DNA of 64,000 nt from Brachypalpus laphriformis. Its lineage: Eukaryota; Arthropoda; Insecta; Diptera; Syrphidae. Below the pieces are notes generated by a model, which saw only the letters and a list, made by a program, of their open reading frames with translations, did no database searches and was not told the origin of the DNA. The DNA lies in contig OX246757.1 of assembly GCA_945910035.1 (NCBI GenBank), positions 21,726,817 through 21,790,816 of the forward strand. Direction: 5' to 3'. Position 1 is the stretch's first letter. Every line of letters begins with the position of its first letter. Below, piece after piece: positions 10,081 through 21,935 of the stretch. The translations under genes were made by a program, and so were the position numbers.

Positions 10081-10784
10081 TTGGCGGAAACAGCCATGCC
10101 GACATCGCCAGATATCGAATTTTCCGACCAATCACCGATCTGTGTAATTTTTACGTCATTAGAAGCGCACGTGTGTGCAGATTTCAAATCTGTAACTGGA
10201 TTTCCTATGCGGTGCGTGGTTTTCGAGGAAATCATATTTTTGTGGCTTAGCTTGGATTGGCGGAAACAGCCATGCCGGCATCGACAGATATCGAATTTTC
10301 CGACCAATCACCGATCTGTGTAATTTTTACGTCATTAGAAGCGCACATGTGTGCAGATTTCAAATCTGTAACTGGATTTATTATGCGGTGCATAGTTTTC
10401 GAGGAAATAATATTTTTGTGGCTTAGCTTGGATTGGCTGAAACAGCCATGCCGGCATCGCCAGATATCGAATTTTCCGACCAATCACCGATCTGTGTAAC
10501 TTTTACGTCATTAGAAGCGCACATGTGTGCAGATTTCAAATCTGTAACTGGATTTATTATGCGGTGCATAGTTTTCGAGGAAATAATATTTTTCTGGCTT
10601 AGCTTGGATTGGCGGAAACAGCCATGCCGGCATCGCCAGATATCGAATTTTCCGACCAATCACCGATCTGTGTAATTTTTACGTCATTAGAAGCGCACAT
10701 GTGTACAGATTTCAAATCTGTAACTGGATTTCCTATGCGGTGTACAGTTTTCGAGAAAATCATATTTTTCTGGCTTAGCTTGGA

Positions 10785-11105
10785 TTGGCGGAAACAGCCA
10801 TGCCGGCATCGCCAGATATCGAATTTTCCGACCAATCACCGATCTGTGTAATTTTTACGTCATTAGAAGCGCACATGTGTGCAGATTTCAAATCTGTAAC
10901 TGGATTTCCTATGCGGTGTACAGTTTTCGAGAAAATCATATTTTTCTGGCTTAGCTTGGATTGGCGGAAACAGCCATGCCGGCATCGCCAGATATCGAAT
11001 TTTCCGACCAATCACCGATCTGTGTGCAGATTTCAAATCTGTAACTGGATTTATTATGCGGTGCATAGTTTTCGAGGAAATCATATTTTTCTGGCTTAGC
11101 TTGGA
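10785..11105 (+). repeat. Single 321-bp dimer
   Basis: Full unit then a 145-bp unit at 10961. Start of a segment (10785 to about 11900) that recurs at 13156 to about 14270, offset 2371 bp. Confidence 0.95.
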
Positions 11106-12337
11106 TTGGCGGAAACAGCCATGCCGGCATCGCCAGATATCGAATTTTCCGACCAATCACCGATCTGTGTAATTTTTACGTCATTAGAAGCGCACATGTG
11201 TGCAGATTTCAAATCTGTAACTGGATTTCCTATGCGGTGCATAGTTTTCGAGGAAATCATATTTTTGTGGCTTAGCTTGGATTGGCGCAAACAGCCATGC
11301 CGGCATCGCCAGATATCGAATTTTCCGACCAATCACCGATCTGTGTAATTTTTACGTCATTAGAAGCGCACATGTGTGCAGATTTCAAAACTGTAACTGG
11401 ATTTCCTATGCGGTGCACAATTTTCGAGGAAATCATATTTTTATGGCGTAGTTTGGATTGGCGGAAACAGCCATGCCAGCATCGCTAGATATCGAATTTT
11501 CCGACCAATCACCGATCTGTGTAATTTTTACGTCATTAGAAGCGCACATGTGAGCAGATTTAAAATCTGTAACTGGATTTCCTATGCGGTGCATAGTTTT
11601 CGAGGAAATCATATTTTTGTGGCTTAGCTTGGATTGGCGGAAACAGCCATGCCGGCATCGCCAGATATCGAATTTTCCGACCAATCACCGATCTGTGTAA
11701 TTTTTACGTCATTAGAAGCGCACATGTGTGCAGATTTCAAATCTGTAACTGGATTTCCTATGCGGTGCATAGGTTTCGAGGAAATCATATTTTTGTGGCT
11801 TAGCTTGGATTGGCGCAAACAGCCATGCCGGCATCGCCAGATATCGAATTTTCCGACCAATCACCGATCTGTGTAATTTTTACGTCATTAGAAGCGCACA
11901 TGTGTGCAGATTTCAAATCTGTAACTGGATTTCCTATGCGGTGCACAGTTTTCGAGAAAATCATATTTTTCTGGCTTAGCTTGGATTGGCGGAAACAGCC
12001 ATGCCGACATCGCCAGATATCGAATTTTCCGACCAATCACCGATCTGTGTAATTTTTACGTCATTAGAAGCGCACATGTGTGCAGATTTCAAATCTGTAA
12101 CTGGATTTATTATGCGGTGCATAGTTTTCGAGGAAATAATATTTTTGTGGCTTAGCTTGGATTGGCTGAAACAGCCATGCCGGCATCGCCAGATATCGAA
12201 TTTTCCGACCAATCACCGATCTGTGTAACTTTTACGTCATTAGAAGCGCACATGTGTGCAGATTTCAAATCTGTAACTGGATTTATTATGCGGTGCATAG
12301 TTTTCGAGGAAATAATATTTTTCTGGCTTAGCTTGGA

Positions 12338-12979
12338 TTGGCGGAAACAGCCATGCCGGCATCGCCAGATATCGAATTTTCCGACCAATCACCGATCTGT
12401 GTAATTTTTACGTCATTAGAAGCGCACATGTGTACAGATTTCAAATCTGTAACTGGATTTCCTATGCGGTGTACAGTTTTCGAGAAAATCATATTTTTCT
12501 GGCTTAGCTTGGATTGGCGGAAACAGCCATGCCGGCATCGCCAGATATCGAATTTTCCGACCAATCACCGATCTGTGTGCAGATTTCAAATCTGTAACTG
12601 GATTTATTATGCGGTGCATAGTTTTCGAGGAAATAATATTTTTCTGGCTTAGCTTGGATTGGCGGAAACAGCCATGCCGGCATCGCCAGATATCGAATTT
12701 TCCGACCAATCACCGATCTGTGTAATTTTTACGTCATTAGAAGCGCACATGTGTGCAGATTTCAAATCTGTAACTGGATTTCCTATGCGGTGTACAGTTT
12801 TCGAGAAAATCATATTTTTCTGGCTTAGCTTGGATTGGCGGAAACAGCCATGCCGGCATCGCCAGATATCGAATTTTCCGACCAATCACCGATCTGTGTG
12901 CAGATTTCAAATCTGTAACTGGATTTATTATGCGGTGCATAGTTTTCGAGGAAATCATATTTTTCTGGCTTAGCTTGGA
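12338..12979 (+). repeat. Two 321-bp dimers
   Basis: Short units at 12514 and 12835. The first full unit has the 9-bp-arm dyad. Followed by a normal unit at 12980 before the next dimer. Confidence 0.95.
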
Positions 12980-13155
12980 TTGGCGGAAACAGCCATGCCG
13001 GCATCGCCAGATATCGAATTTTCCGACCAATCACCGATCTGTGTAATTTTTACGTCATTAGAAGCGCACATGTGTGCAGATTTCAAATCTGTAACTGGAT
13101 TTCCTATGCGGTGTACAGTTTTCGAGAAAATCATATTTTTCTGGCTTAGCTTGGA

Positions 13156-13476
13156 TTGGCGGAAACAGCCATGCCGGCATCGCCAGATATCGAATTTTCC
13201 GACCAATCACCGATCTGTGTAATTTTTACGTCATTAGAAGCGCACATGTGTGCAGATTTCAAATCTGTAACTGGATTTCCTATGCGGTGTACAGTTTTCG
13301 AGAAAATCATATTTTTCTGGCTTACCTTGGATTGGCGGAAACAGCCATGCCGGCATCGCCAGATATCGAATTTTCCGACCAATCACCGATCTGTGTGCAG
13401 ATTTCAAATCTGTAACTGGATTTATTATGCGGTGCATAGTTTTCGAGGAAATCATATTTTTCTGGCTTAGCTTGGA
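13156..13476 (+). repeat. Single 321-bp dimer
   Basis: Short unit at 13332, with TTACCTTGG in the A-box-like sequence near 13322. It starts the second copy of the 2371-bp-offset segment and matches 17049 at an offset of 3893 bp. Confidence 0.95.
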
Positions 13477-14180
13477 TTGGCGGAAACAGCCATGCCGGCA
13501 TCGCCAGATATCGAATTTTCCGACCAATCACCGATCTGTGTAATTTTTACGTCATTAGAAGCGCACATGTGTGCAGATTTCAAATCTGTAACTGGATTTC
13601 CTATGCGGTGCATAGTTTTCGAGGAAATCATATTTTTGTGGCTTAGCTTGGATTGGCGCAAACAGCCATGCCGGCATCGCCAGATATCGAATTTTCCGAC
13701 CAATCACCGATCTGTGTAATTTTTACGTCATTAGAAGCGCACATGTGTGCAGATTTCAAAACTGTAACTGGATTTCCTATGCGGTGCACAATTTTCGAGG
13801 AAATCATATTTTTATGGCGTAGTTTGGATTGGCGGAAACAGCCATGCCAGCATCGCTAGATATCGAATTTTCCGACCAATCACCGATCTGTGTAATTTTT
13901 ACGTCATTAGAAGCGCACATGTGAGCAGATTTAAAATCTGTAACTGGATTTCCTATGCGGAGCATAGTTTTCGAGGAAATCATATTTTTGTGGCTTAGCT
14001 TGGATTGGCGGAAACAGCCATGCCGGCATCGCCAGATATCGAATTTTCCGACCAATCACCGATCTGTGTAATTTTTACGTCATTAGAAGCGCACATGTGT
14101 GCAGATTTCAAATCTGTAACTGGATTTCCTATGCGGTGCATAGGTTTCGAGGAAATCATATTTTTGTGGCTTAGCTTGGA

Positions 14181-14501
14181 TTGGCGCAAACAGCCATGCC
14201 GGCATCGCCAGATATCGAATTTTCCGACCAATCACCGATCTGTGTAATTTTTACGTCATTAGAAGCGCACATGTGAGCAGATTTAAAATCTGTAACTGGA
14301 TTTCCTATGCGGTGCATAGGTTTCGAGGAAATCATATTTTTGTGGCTTAGCTTGGATTGGCGCAAACAGCCATGCCGGCATCGCCAGATATCGAATTTTC
14401 CGACCAATCACCGATCTGTGTGCAGATTTCAAATCTGTAACTGGATTTATTATGCGGTGCATAGTTTTCGAGGAAATCATATTTTTCTGGCTTAGCTTGG
14501 A
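14181..14501 (+). repeat. Single 321-bp dimer with chimeric head unit
   Basis: The unit at 14181 has a GGCGCAAACAG head and the GTGAGCAGATTTAAAATCTG middle that normally sits in another type, so it looks like an exchange product. The short unit follows at 14357. Confidence 0.85.
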
Positions 14502-17048
14502 TTGGCGGAAACAGCCATGCCGGCATCGCCAGATATCGAATTTTCCGACCAATCACCGATCTGTGTAACTTTTACGTCATTAGAAGCGCACATGTGTGCA
14601 GATTTCAAATCTGTAACTGGATTTATTATGCGGTGCATAGTTTTCGAGGAAATAATATTTTTCTGGCTTAGCTTGGATTGGCGGAAACAGCCATGCCGGC
14701 ATCGCCAGATATCGAATTTTCCGACCAATCACCGATCTGTGTAATTTTTACGTCATTAGAAGCGCACATGTGTACAGATTTCAAATCTGTAACTGGATTT
14801 CCTATGCGGTGTACAGTTTTCGAGAAAATCATATTTTTCTGGCTTAGCTTGGATTGGCGGAAACAGCCATGCCGGCATCGCCAGATATCGAATTTTCCGA
14901 CCAATCACCGATCTGTGTGCAGATTTCAAATCTGTAACTGGATTTATTATGCGGTGCATAGTTTTCGAGGAAATAATATTTTTCTGGCTTAGCTTGGATT
15001 GGCGGAAACAGCCATGCCGGCATCGCCAGATATCGAATTTTCCGACCAATCACCGATCTGTGTAATTTTTACGTCATTAGAAGCGCACATGTGTGCAGAT
15101 TTCAAATCTGTAACTGGATTTCCTATGCGGTGTACAGTTTTCGAGAAAATCATATTTTTCTGGCTTAGCTTGGATTGGCGGAAACAGCCATGCCGGCATC
15201 GCCAGATATCGAATTTTCCGACCAATCACCGATCTGTGTGCAGATTTCAAATCTGTAACTGGATTTATTATGCGGTGCATAGTTTTCGAGGAAATCATAT
15301 TTTTCTGGCTTAGCTTGGATTGGCGGAAACAGCCATGCCGGCATCGCCAGATATCGAATTTTCCGACCAATCACCGATCTGTGTAATTTTTACGTCATTA
15401 GAAGCGCACATGTGTGCAGATTTCAAATCTGTAACTGGATTTCCTATGCGGTGTACAGTTTTCGAGAAAATCATATTTTTCTGGCTTAGCTTGGATTGGC
15501 GGAAACAGCCATGCCGGCATCGCCAGATATCGAATTTTCCGACCAATCACCGATCTGTGTGCAGATTTCAAATCTGTAACTGGATTTATTATGCGGTGCA
15601 TAGTTTTCGAGGAAATCATATTTTTCTGGCTTAGCTTGGATTGGCGGAAACAGCCATGCCGGCATCGCCAGATATCGAATTTTCCGACCAATCACCGATC
15701 TGTGTAATTTTTACGTCATTAGAAGCGCACATGTGTGCAGATTTCAAAACTGTAACTGGATTTCCTATGCGGTGCACAATTTTCGAGGAAATCATATTTT
15801 TATGGCTTAGTTTGGATTGGCGGAAACAGCCATGCCAGCATCGCTAGATATCGAATTTTCCGACCAATCACCGATCTGTGTAATTTTTACGTCATTAGAA
15901 GCGCACATGTGTGCAGATTTCAAATCTGTAACTGGATTTCCTATGCGGTGCATAGTTTTCGAGGAAATCATATTTTTGTGGCTTAGCTTGGATTGGCGCA
16001 AACAGCCATGCCGGCATCGCCAGATATCGAATTTTCCGACCAATCACCGATCTGTGTAATTTTTACGTCATTAGAAGCGCACATGTGTGCAGATTTCAAA
16101 ACTGTAACTGGATTTCCTATGCGGTGCACAATTTTCGAGGAAATCATATTTTTATGGCTTAGTTTGGATTGGCGGAAACAGCCATGCCAGCATCGCTAGA
16201 TATCGAATTTTCCGACCAATCACCGATCTGTGTAATTTTTACGTCATTAGAAGCGCACATGTGAGCAGATTTTAAATCTGTAACTGGATTTCCTATGCGG
16301 TGCATAGTTTTCGAGGAAATCATATTTTTGTGGCTTAGCTTGGATTGGCGGAAACAGCCATGCCGGCATCGCCAGATATCGAATTTTCCGACCAATCACC
16401 GATCTGTGTAATTTTTACGTCATTAGAAGCGCACATGTGTGCAGATTTCAAATCTGTAACTGGATTTCCTATGCGGTGCATAGGTTTCGAGGAAATCATA
16501 TTTTTGTGGCTTAGCTTGGATTGGCGCAAACAGCCATGCCGGCATCGCCAGATATCGAATTTTCCGACCAATCACCGATCTGTGTAATTTTTACGTCATT
16601 AGAAGCGCACATGTGTGCAGATTTCAAATCTGTAACTGGATTTCCTATGCGGTGCACAGTTTTCGAGGAAATCATATTTTTCTGGCTTAGCTTGGATTGG
16701 CGGAAACAGCCATGCCGGCATCGCCAGATATCGAATTGTCCGACCAATCACCGATCTGTGTAATTTTTACGTCATTAGAAGCGCACATGTGTGCAGATTT
16801 CAAATCTGTAACTGGATTTCCTATGCGGTGCATAGTTTTCGAGGAAATCATATTTTTGTGGCTTAGCTTGGATTGGCGGAAACAGCCATGCCGGCATCGC
16901 CAGATATCGAATTTTCCGCTCAATCACCGATCTGTGTAATTTTTACGTCATTAGAAGCGCACATGTGTGCAGATTTCAAATCTGTAACTGGATTTCCTAT
17001 GCGGTGCATAGGTTTCGAGGAAATCATATTTTTGTGGCTTAGCTTGGA
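14502..17048 (+). repeat. Large duplication, first copy (2547 bp)
   Basis: Matches 18426-21935. Left of the dimer run the offset is 3924 bp; right of it the offset is 4887 bp. The 963-bp difference is exactly three 321-bp dimers. Confidence 0.85.
14678..15640 (+). repeat. Three 321-bp dimers
   Basis: Short units at 14854, 15175 and 15496. The surrounding segment 14502-17048 recurs at 18426-21935, where this run has doubled to six dimers. Confidence 0.95.
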
Positions 17049-17369
17049 TTGGCGCAAACAGCCATGCCGGCATCGCCAGATATCGAATTTTCCGACCAAT
17101 CACCGATCTGTGTAATTTTTACGTCATTAGAAGCGCACATGTGTGCAGATTTCAAATCTGTAACTGGATTTCCTATGCGGTGTACAGTTTTCGAGAAAAT
17201 CATATTTTTCTGGCTTAGCTTGGATTGGCGGAAACAGCCATGCCGGCATCGCCAGATATCGAATTTTCCGACCAATCACCGATCTGTGTGCAGATTTCAA
17301 ATCTGTAACTGGATTTATTATGCGGTGCATAGTTTTCGAGGAAATCATATTTTTCTGGCTTAGCTTGGA
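17049..17369 (+). repeat. Single 321-bp dimer
   Basis: Short unit at 17225. The segment 17049-18073 copies 13156-14180 at an offset of 3893 bp. Confidence 0.95.
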
Positions 17370-18601
17370 TTGGCGGAAACAGCCATGCCGGCATCGCCAG
17401 ATATCGAATTTTCCGACCAATCACCGATCTGTGTAATTTTTACGTCATTAGAAGCGCACATGTGTGCAGATTTCAAATCTGTAACTGGATTTCCTATGCG
17501 GTGCATAGTTTTCGAGGAAATCATATTTTTGTGGCTTAGCTTGGATTGGCGCAAACAGCCATGCCGGCATCGCCAGATATCGAATTTTCCGACCAATCAC
17601 TGATCTGTGTAATTTTTACGTCATTAGAAGCGCACATGTGTGCAGATTTCAAAACTGTAACTGGATTTCCTATGCGGTGCACAATTTTCGAGGAAATCAT
17701 ATTTTTATGGCGTAGTTTGGATTGGCGGAAACAGCCATGCCAGCATCGCTAGATATCGAATTTTCCGACCAATCACCGATCTGTGTAATTTTTACGTCAT
17801 TAGAAGCGCACATGTGAGCAGATTTAAAATCTGTAACTGGATTTCCTATGCGGAGCATAGTTTTCGAGGAAATCATATTTTTGTGGCTTAGCTTGGATTG
17901 GCGGAAACAGCCATGCCGGCATCGCCAGATATCGAATTTTCCGACCAATCACCGATCTGTGTAATTTTTACGTCATTAGAAGCGCACATGTGTGCAGATT
18001 TCAAATCTGTAACTGGATTTCCTATGCGGTGCATAGGTTTCGAGGAAATCATATTTTTGTGGCTTAGCTTGGATTGGCGCAAACAGCCATGCCGGCATCG
18101 CCAGATATCGAATTTTCCGACCAATCACCGATCTGTGTAATTTTTACGTCATTAGAAGCGCACATGTGTGCAGATTTCAAATCTGTAACTGGATTTCCTA
18201 TGCGGTGCACAGTTTTCGAGAAAATCATATTTTTCTGGCTTAGCTTGGATTGGCGGAAACAGCCATGCCGACATCGCCAGATATCGAATTTTCCGACCAA
18301 TCACCGATCTGTGTAATTTTTACATCATTAGAAGCGCACATGTGTGCAGATTTCAAATCTGTAACTGGATTTATTATGCGGTGCATAGTTTTCGAGGAAA
18401 TAATATTTTTGTGGCTTAGCTTGGATTGGCTGAAACAGCCATGCCGGCATCGCCAGATATCGAATTTTCCGACCAATCACCGATCTGTGTAACTTTTACG
18501 TCATTAGAAGCGCACATGTGTGCAGATTTCAAATCTGTAACTGGATTTATTATGCGGTGCATAGTTTTCGAGGAAATAATATTTTTCTGGCTTAGCTTGG
18601 A

Positions 18602-20527
18602 TTGGCGGAAACAGCCATGCCGGCATCGCCAGATATCGAATTTTCCGACCAATCACCGATCTGTGTAATTTTTACGTCATTAGAAGCGCACATGTGTACA
18701 GATTTCAAATCTGTAACTGGATTTCCTATGCGGTGTACAGTTTTCGAGAAAATCATATTTTTCTGGCTTAGCTTGGATTGGCGGAAACAGCCATGCCGGC
18801 ATCGCCAGATATCGAATTTTCCGACCAATCACCGATCTGTGTGCAGATTTCAAATCTGTAACTGGATTTATTATGCGGTGCATAGTTTTCGAGGAAATAA
18901 TATTTTTCTGGCTTAGCTTGGATTGGCGGAAACAGCCATGCCGGCATCGCCAGATATCGAATTTTCCGACCAATCACCGATCTGTGTAATTTTTACGTCA
19001 TTAGAAGCGCACATGTGTGCAGATTTCAAATCTGTAACTGGATTTCCTATGCGGTGTACAGTTTTCGAGAAAATCATATTTTTCTGGCTTAGCTTGGATT
19101 GGCGGAAACAGCCATGCCGGCATCGCCAGATATCGAATTTTCCGACCAATCACCGATCTGTGTGCAGATTTCAAATCTGTAACTGGATTTATTATGCGGT
19201 GCATAGTTTTCGAGGAAATCATATTTTTCTGGCTTAGCTTGGATTGGCGGAAACAGCCATGCCGGCATCGCCAGATATCGAATTTTCCGACCAATCACCG
19301 ATCTGTGTAATTTTTACGTCATTAGAAGCGCACATGTGTACAGATTTCAAATCTGTAACTGGATTTCCTATGCGGTGTACAGTTTTCGAGAAAATCATAT
19401 TTTTCTGGCTTAGCTTGGATTGGCGGAAACAGCCATGCCGGCATCGCCAGATATCGAATTTTCCGACCAATCACCGATCTGTGTGCAGATTTCAAATCTG
19501 TAACTGGATTTATTATGCGGTGCATAGTTTTCGAGGAAATAATATTTTTCTGGCTTAGCTTGGATTGGCGGAAACAGCCATGCCGGCATCGCCAGATATC
19601 GAATTTTCCGACCAATCACCGATCTGTGTAATTTTTACGTCATTAGAAGCGCACATGTGTGCAGATTTCAAATCTGTAACTGGATTTCCTATGCGGTGTA
19701 CAGTTTTCGAGAAAATCATATTTTTCTGGCTTAGCTTGGATTGGCGGAAACAGCCATGCCGGCATCGCCAGATATCGAATTTTCCGACCAATCACCGATC
19801 TGTGTGCAGATTTCAAATCTGTAACTGGATTTATTATGCGGTGCATAGTTTTCGAGGAAATCATATTTTTCTGGCTTAGCTTGGATTGGCGGAAACAGCC
19901 ATGCCGGCATCGCCAGATATCGAATTTTCCGACCAATCACCGATCTGTGTAATTTTTACGTCATTAGAAGCGCACATGTGTACAGATTTCAAATCTGTAA
20001 CTGGATTTCCTATGCGGTGTACAGTTTTCGAGAAAATCATATTTTTCTGGCTTAGCTTGGATTGGCGGAAACAGCCATGCCGGCATCGCCAGATATCGAA
20101 TTTTCCGACCAATCACCGATCTGTGTGCAGATTTCAAATCTGTAACTGGATTTATTATGCGGTGCATAGTTTTCGAGGAAATAATATTTTTCTGGCTTAG
20201 CTTGGATTGGCGGAAACAGCCATGCCGGCATCGCCAGATATCGAATTTTCCGACCAATCACCGATCTGTGTAATTTTTACGTCATTAGAAGCGCACATGT
20301 GTGCAGATTTCAAATCTGTAACTGGATTTCCTATGCGGTGTACAGTTTTCGAGAAAATCATATTTTTCTGGCTTAGCTTGGATTGGCGGAAACAGCCATG
20401 CCGGCATCGCCAGATATCGAATTTTCCGACCAATCACCGATCTGTGTGCAGATTTCAAATCTGTAACTGGATTTATTATGCGGTGCATAGTTTTCGAGGA
20501 AATCATATTTTTCTGGCTTAGCTTGGA
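18602..20527 (+). repeat. Run of six 321-bp dimers (3 x 642 bp)
   Basis: Six consecutive 176+145 dimers, the longest run in the window. Dimers alternate between an A type (extended dyad TACAGATTT, next short unit with GAAATAATA) and a B type (standard dyad, GAAATCATA), giving a true 642-bp period repeated three times. Short units start at 18778, 19099, 19420, 19741, 20062 and 20383. Confidence 0.95.
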
Positions 20528-21935
20528 TTGGCGGAAACAGCCATGCCGGCATCGCCAGATATCGAATTTTCCGACCAATCACCGATCTGTGTAATTTTTA
20601 CGTCATTAGAAGCGCACATGTGTGCAGATTTCAAAACTGTAACTGGATTTCCTATGCGGTGCACAATTTTCGAGGAAATCATATTTTTATGGCTTAGTTT
20701 GGATTGGCGGAAACAGCCATGCCAGCATCGCTAGATATCGAATTTTCCGACCAATCACCGATCTGTGTAATTTTTACGTCATTAGAAGCGCACATGTGTG
20801 CAGATTTCAAATCTGTAACTGGATTTCCTATGCGGTGCATAGTTTTCGAGGAAATCATATTTTTGTGGCTTAGCTTGGATTGGCGCAAACAGCCATGCCG
20901 GCATCGCCAGATATCGAATTTTCCGACCAATCACCGATCTGTGTAATTTTTACGTCATTAGAAGCGCACATGTGTGCAGATTTCAAAACTGTAACTGGAT
21001 TTCCTATGCGGTGCACAATTTTCGAGGAAATCATATTTTTATGGCTTAGTTTGGATTGGCGGAAACAGCCATGCCAGCATCGCTAGATATCGAATTTTCC
21101 GACCAATCACCGATCTGTGTAATTTTTACGTCATTAGAAGCGCACATGTGAGCAGATTTTAAATCTGTAACTGGATTTCCTATGCGGTGCATAGTTTTCG
21201 AGGAAATCATATTTTTGTGGCTTAGCTTGGATTGGCGGAAACAGCCATGCCGGCATCGCCAGATATCGAATTTTCCGACCAATCACCGATCTGTGTAATT
21301 TTTACGTCATTAGAAGCGCACATGTGTGCAGATTTCAAATCTGTAACTGGATTTCCTATGCGGTGCATAGGTTTCGAGGAAATCATATTTTTGTGGCTTA
21401 GCTTGGATTGGCGCAAACAGCCATGCCGGCATCGCCAGATATCGAATTTTCCGACCAATCACCGATCTGTGTAATTTTTACGTCATTAGAAGCGCACATG
21501 TGTGCAGATTTCAAATCTGTAACTGGATTTCCTATGCGGTGCACAGTTTTCGAGGAAATCATATTTTTCTGGCTTAGCTTGGATTGGCGGAAACAGCCAT
21601 GCCGGCATCGCCAGATATCGAATTGTCCGACCAATCACCGATCTGTGTAATTTTTACGTCATTAGAAGCGCACATGTGTGCAGATTTCAAATCTGTAACT
21701 GGATTTCCTATGCGGTGCATAGTTTTCGAGGAAATCATATTTTTGTGGCTTAGCTTGGATTGGCGGAAACAGCCATGCCGGCGTCGCCAGATATCGAATT
21801 TTCCGCTCAATCACCGATCTGTGTAATTTTTACGTCATTAGAAGCGCACATGTGTGCAGATTTCAAATCTGTAACTGGATTTCCTATGCGGTGCATAGGT
21901 TTCGAGGAAATCATATTTTTGTGGCTTAGCTTGGA
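20528..21935 (+). repeat. Tract of eight 176-bp units
   Basis: Contains two units with the broken dyad CAAAACTG (20528, 20880) and the order of types that later forms HOR positions 16-21. No short units. Confidence 0.9.

Larger units (their letters stand above)
3677..10784 (+). repeat. Tract of 39 full units and two 122-bp units
   Basis: This 7108-bp stretch equals 39 x 176 + 2 x 122. It holds no 145-bp unit. It contains nested duplications: a 2410-bp spacing (3677 onward and 6087 onward), a 704-bp spacing (4855 and 5559) and a 1408-bp spacing (7265 and 8673). The unit order AQT-type head, CACATATGTG, CGATCAATC recurs at 4855, 5559, 7441 and 8849 and later opens each HOR copy downstream of 21936. 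Confidence 0.9.
18426..21935 (+). repeat. Large duplication, second copy (3510 bp)
   Basis: Second copy of 14502-17048, expanded by three dimers. A substitution making GGCGTCGCC near 21783 is private to this copy at this location, though the same change reappears in other unit types at 24690, 29028, 32662 and 35768. Confidence 0.85.
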
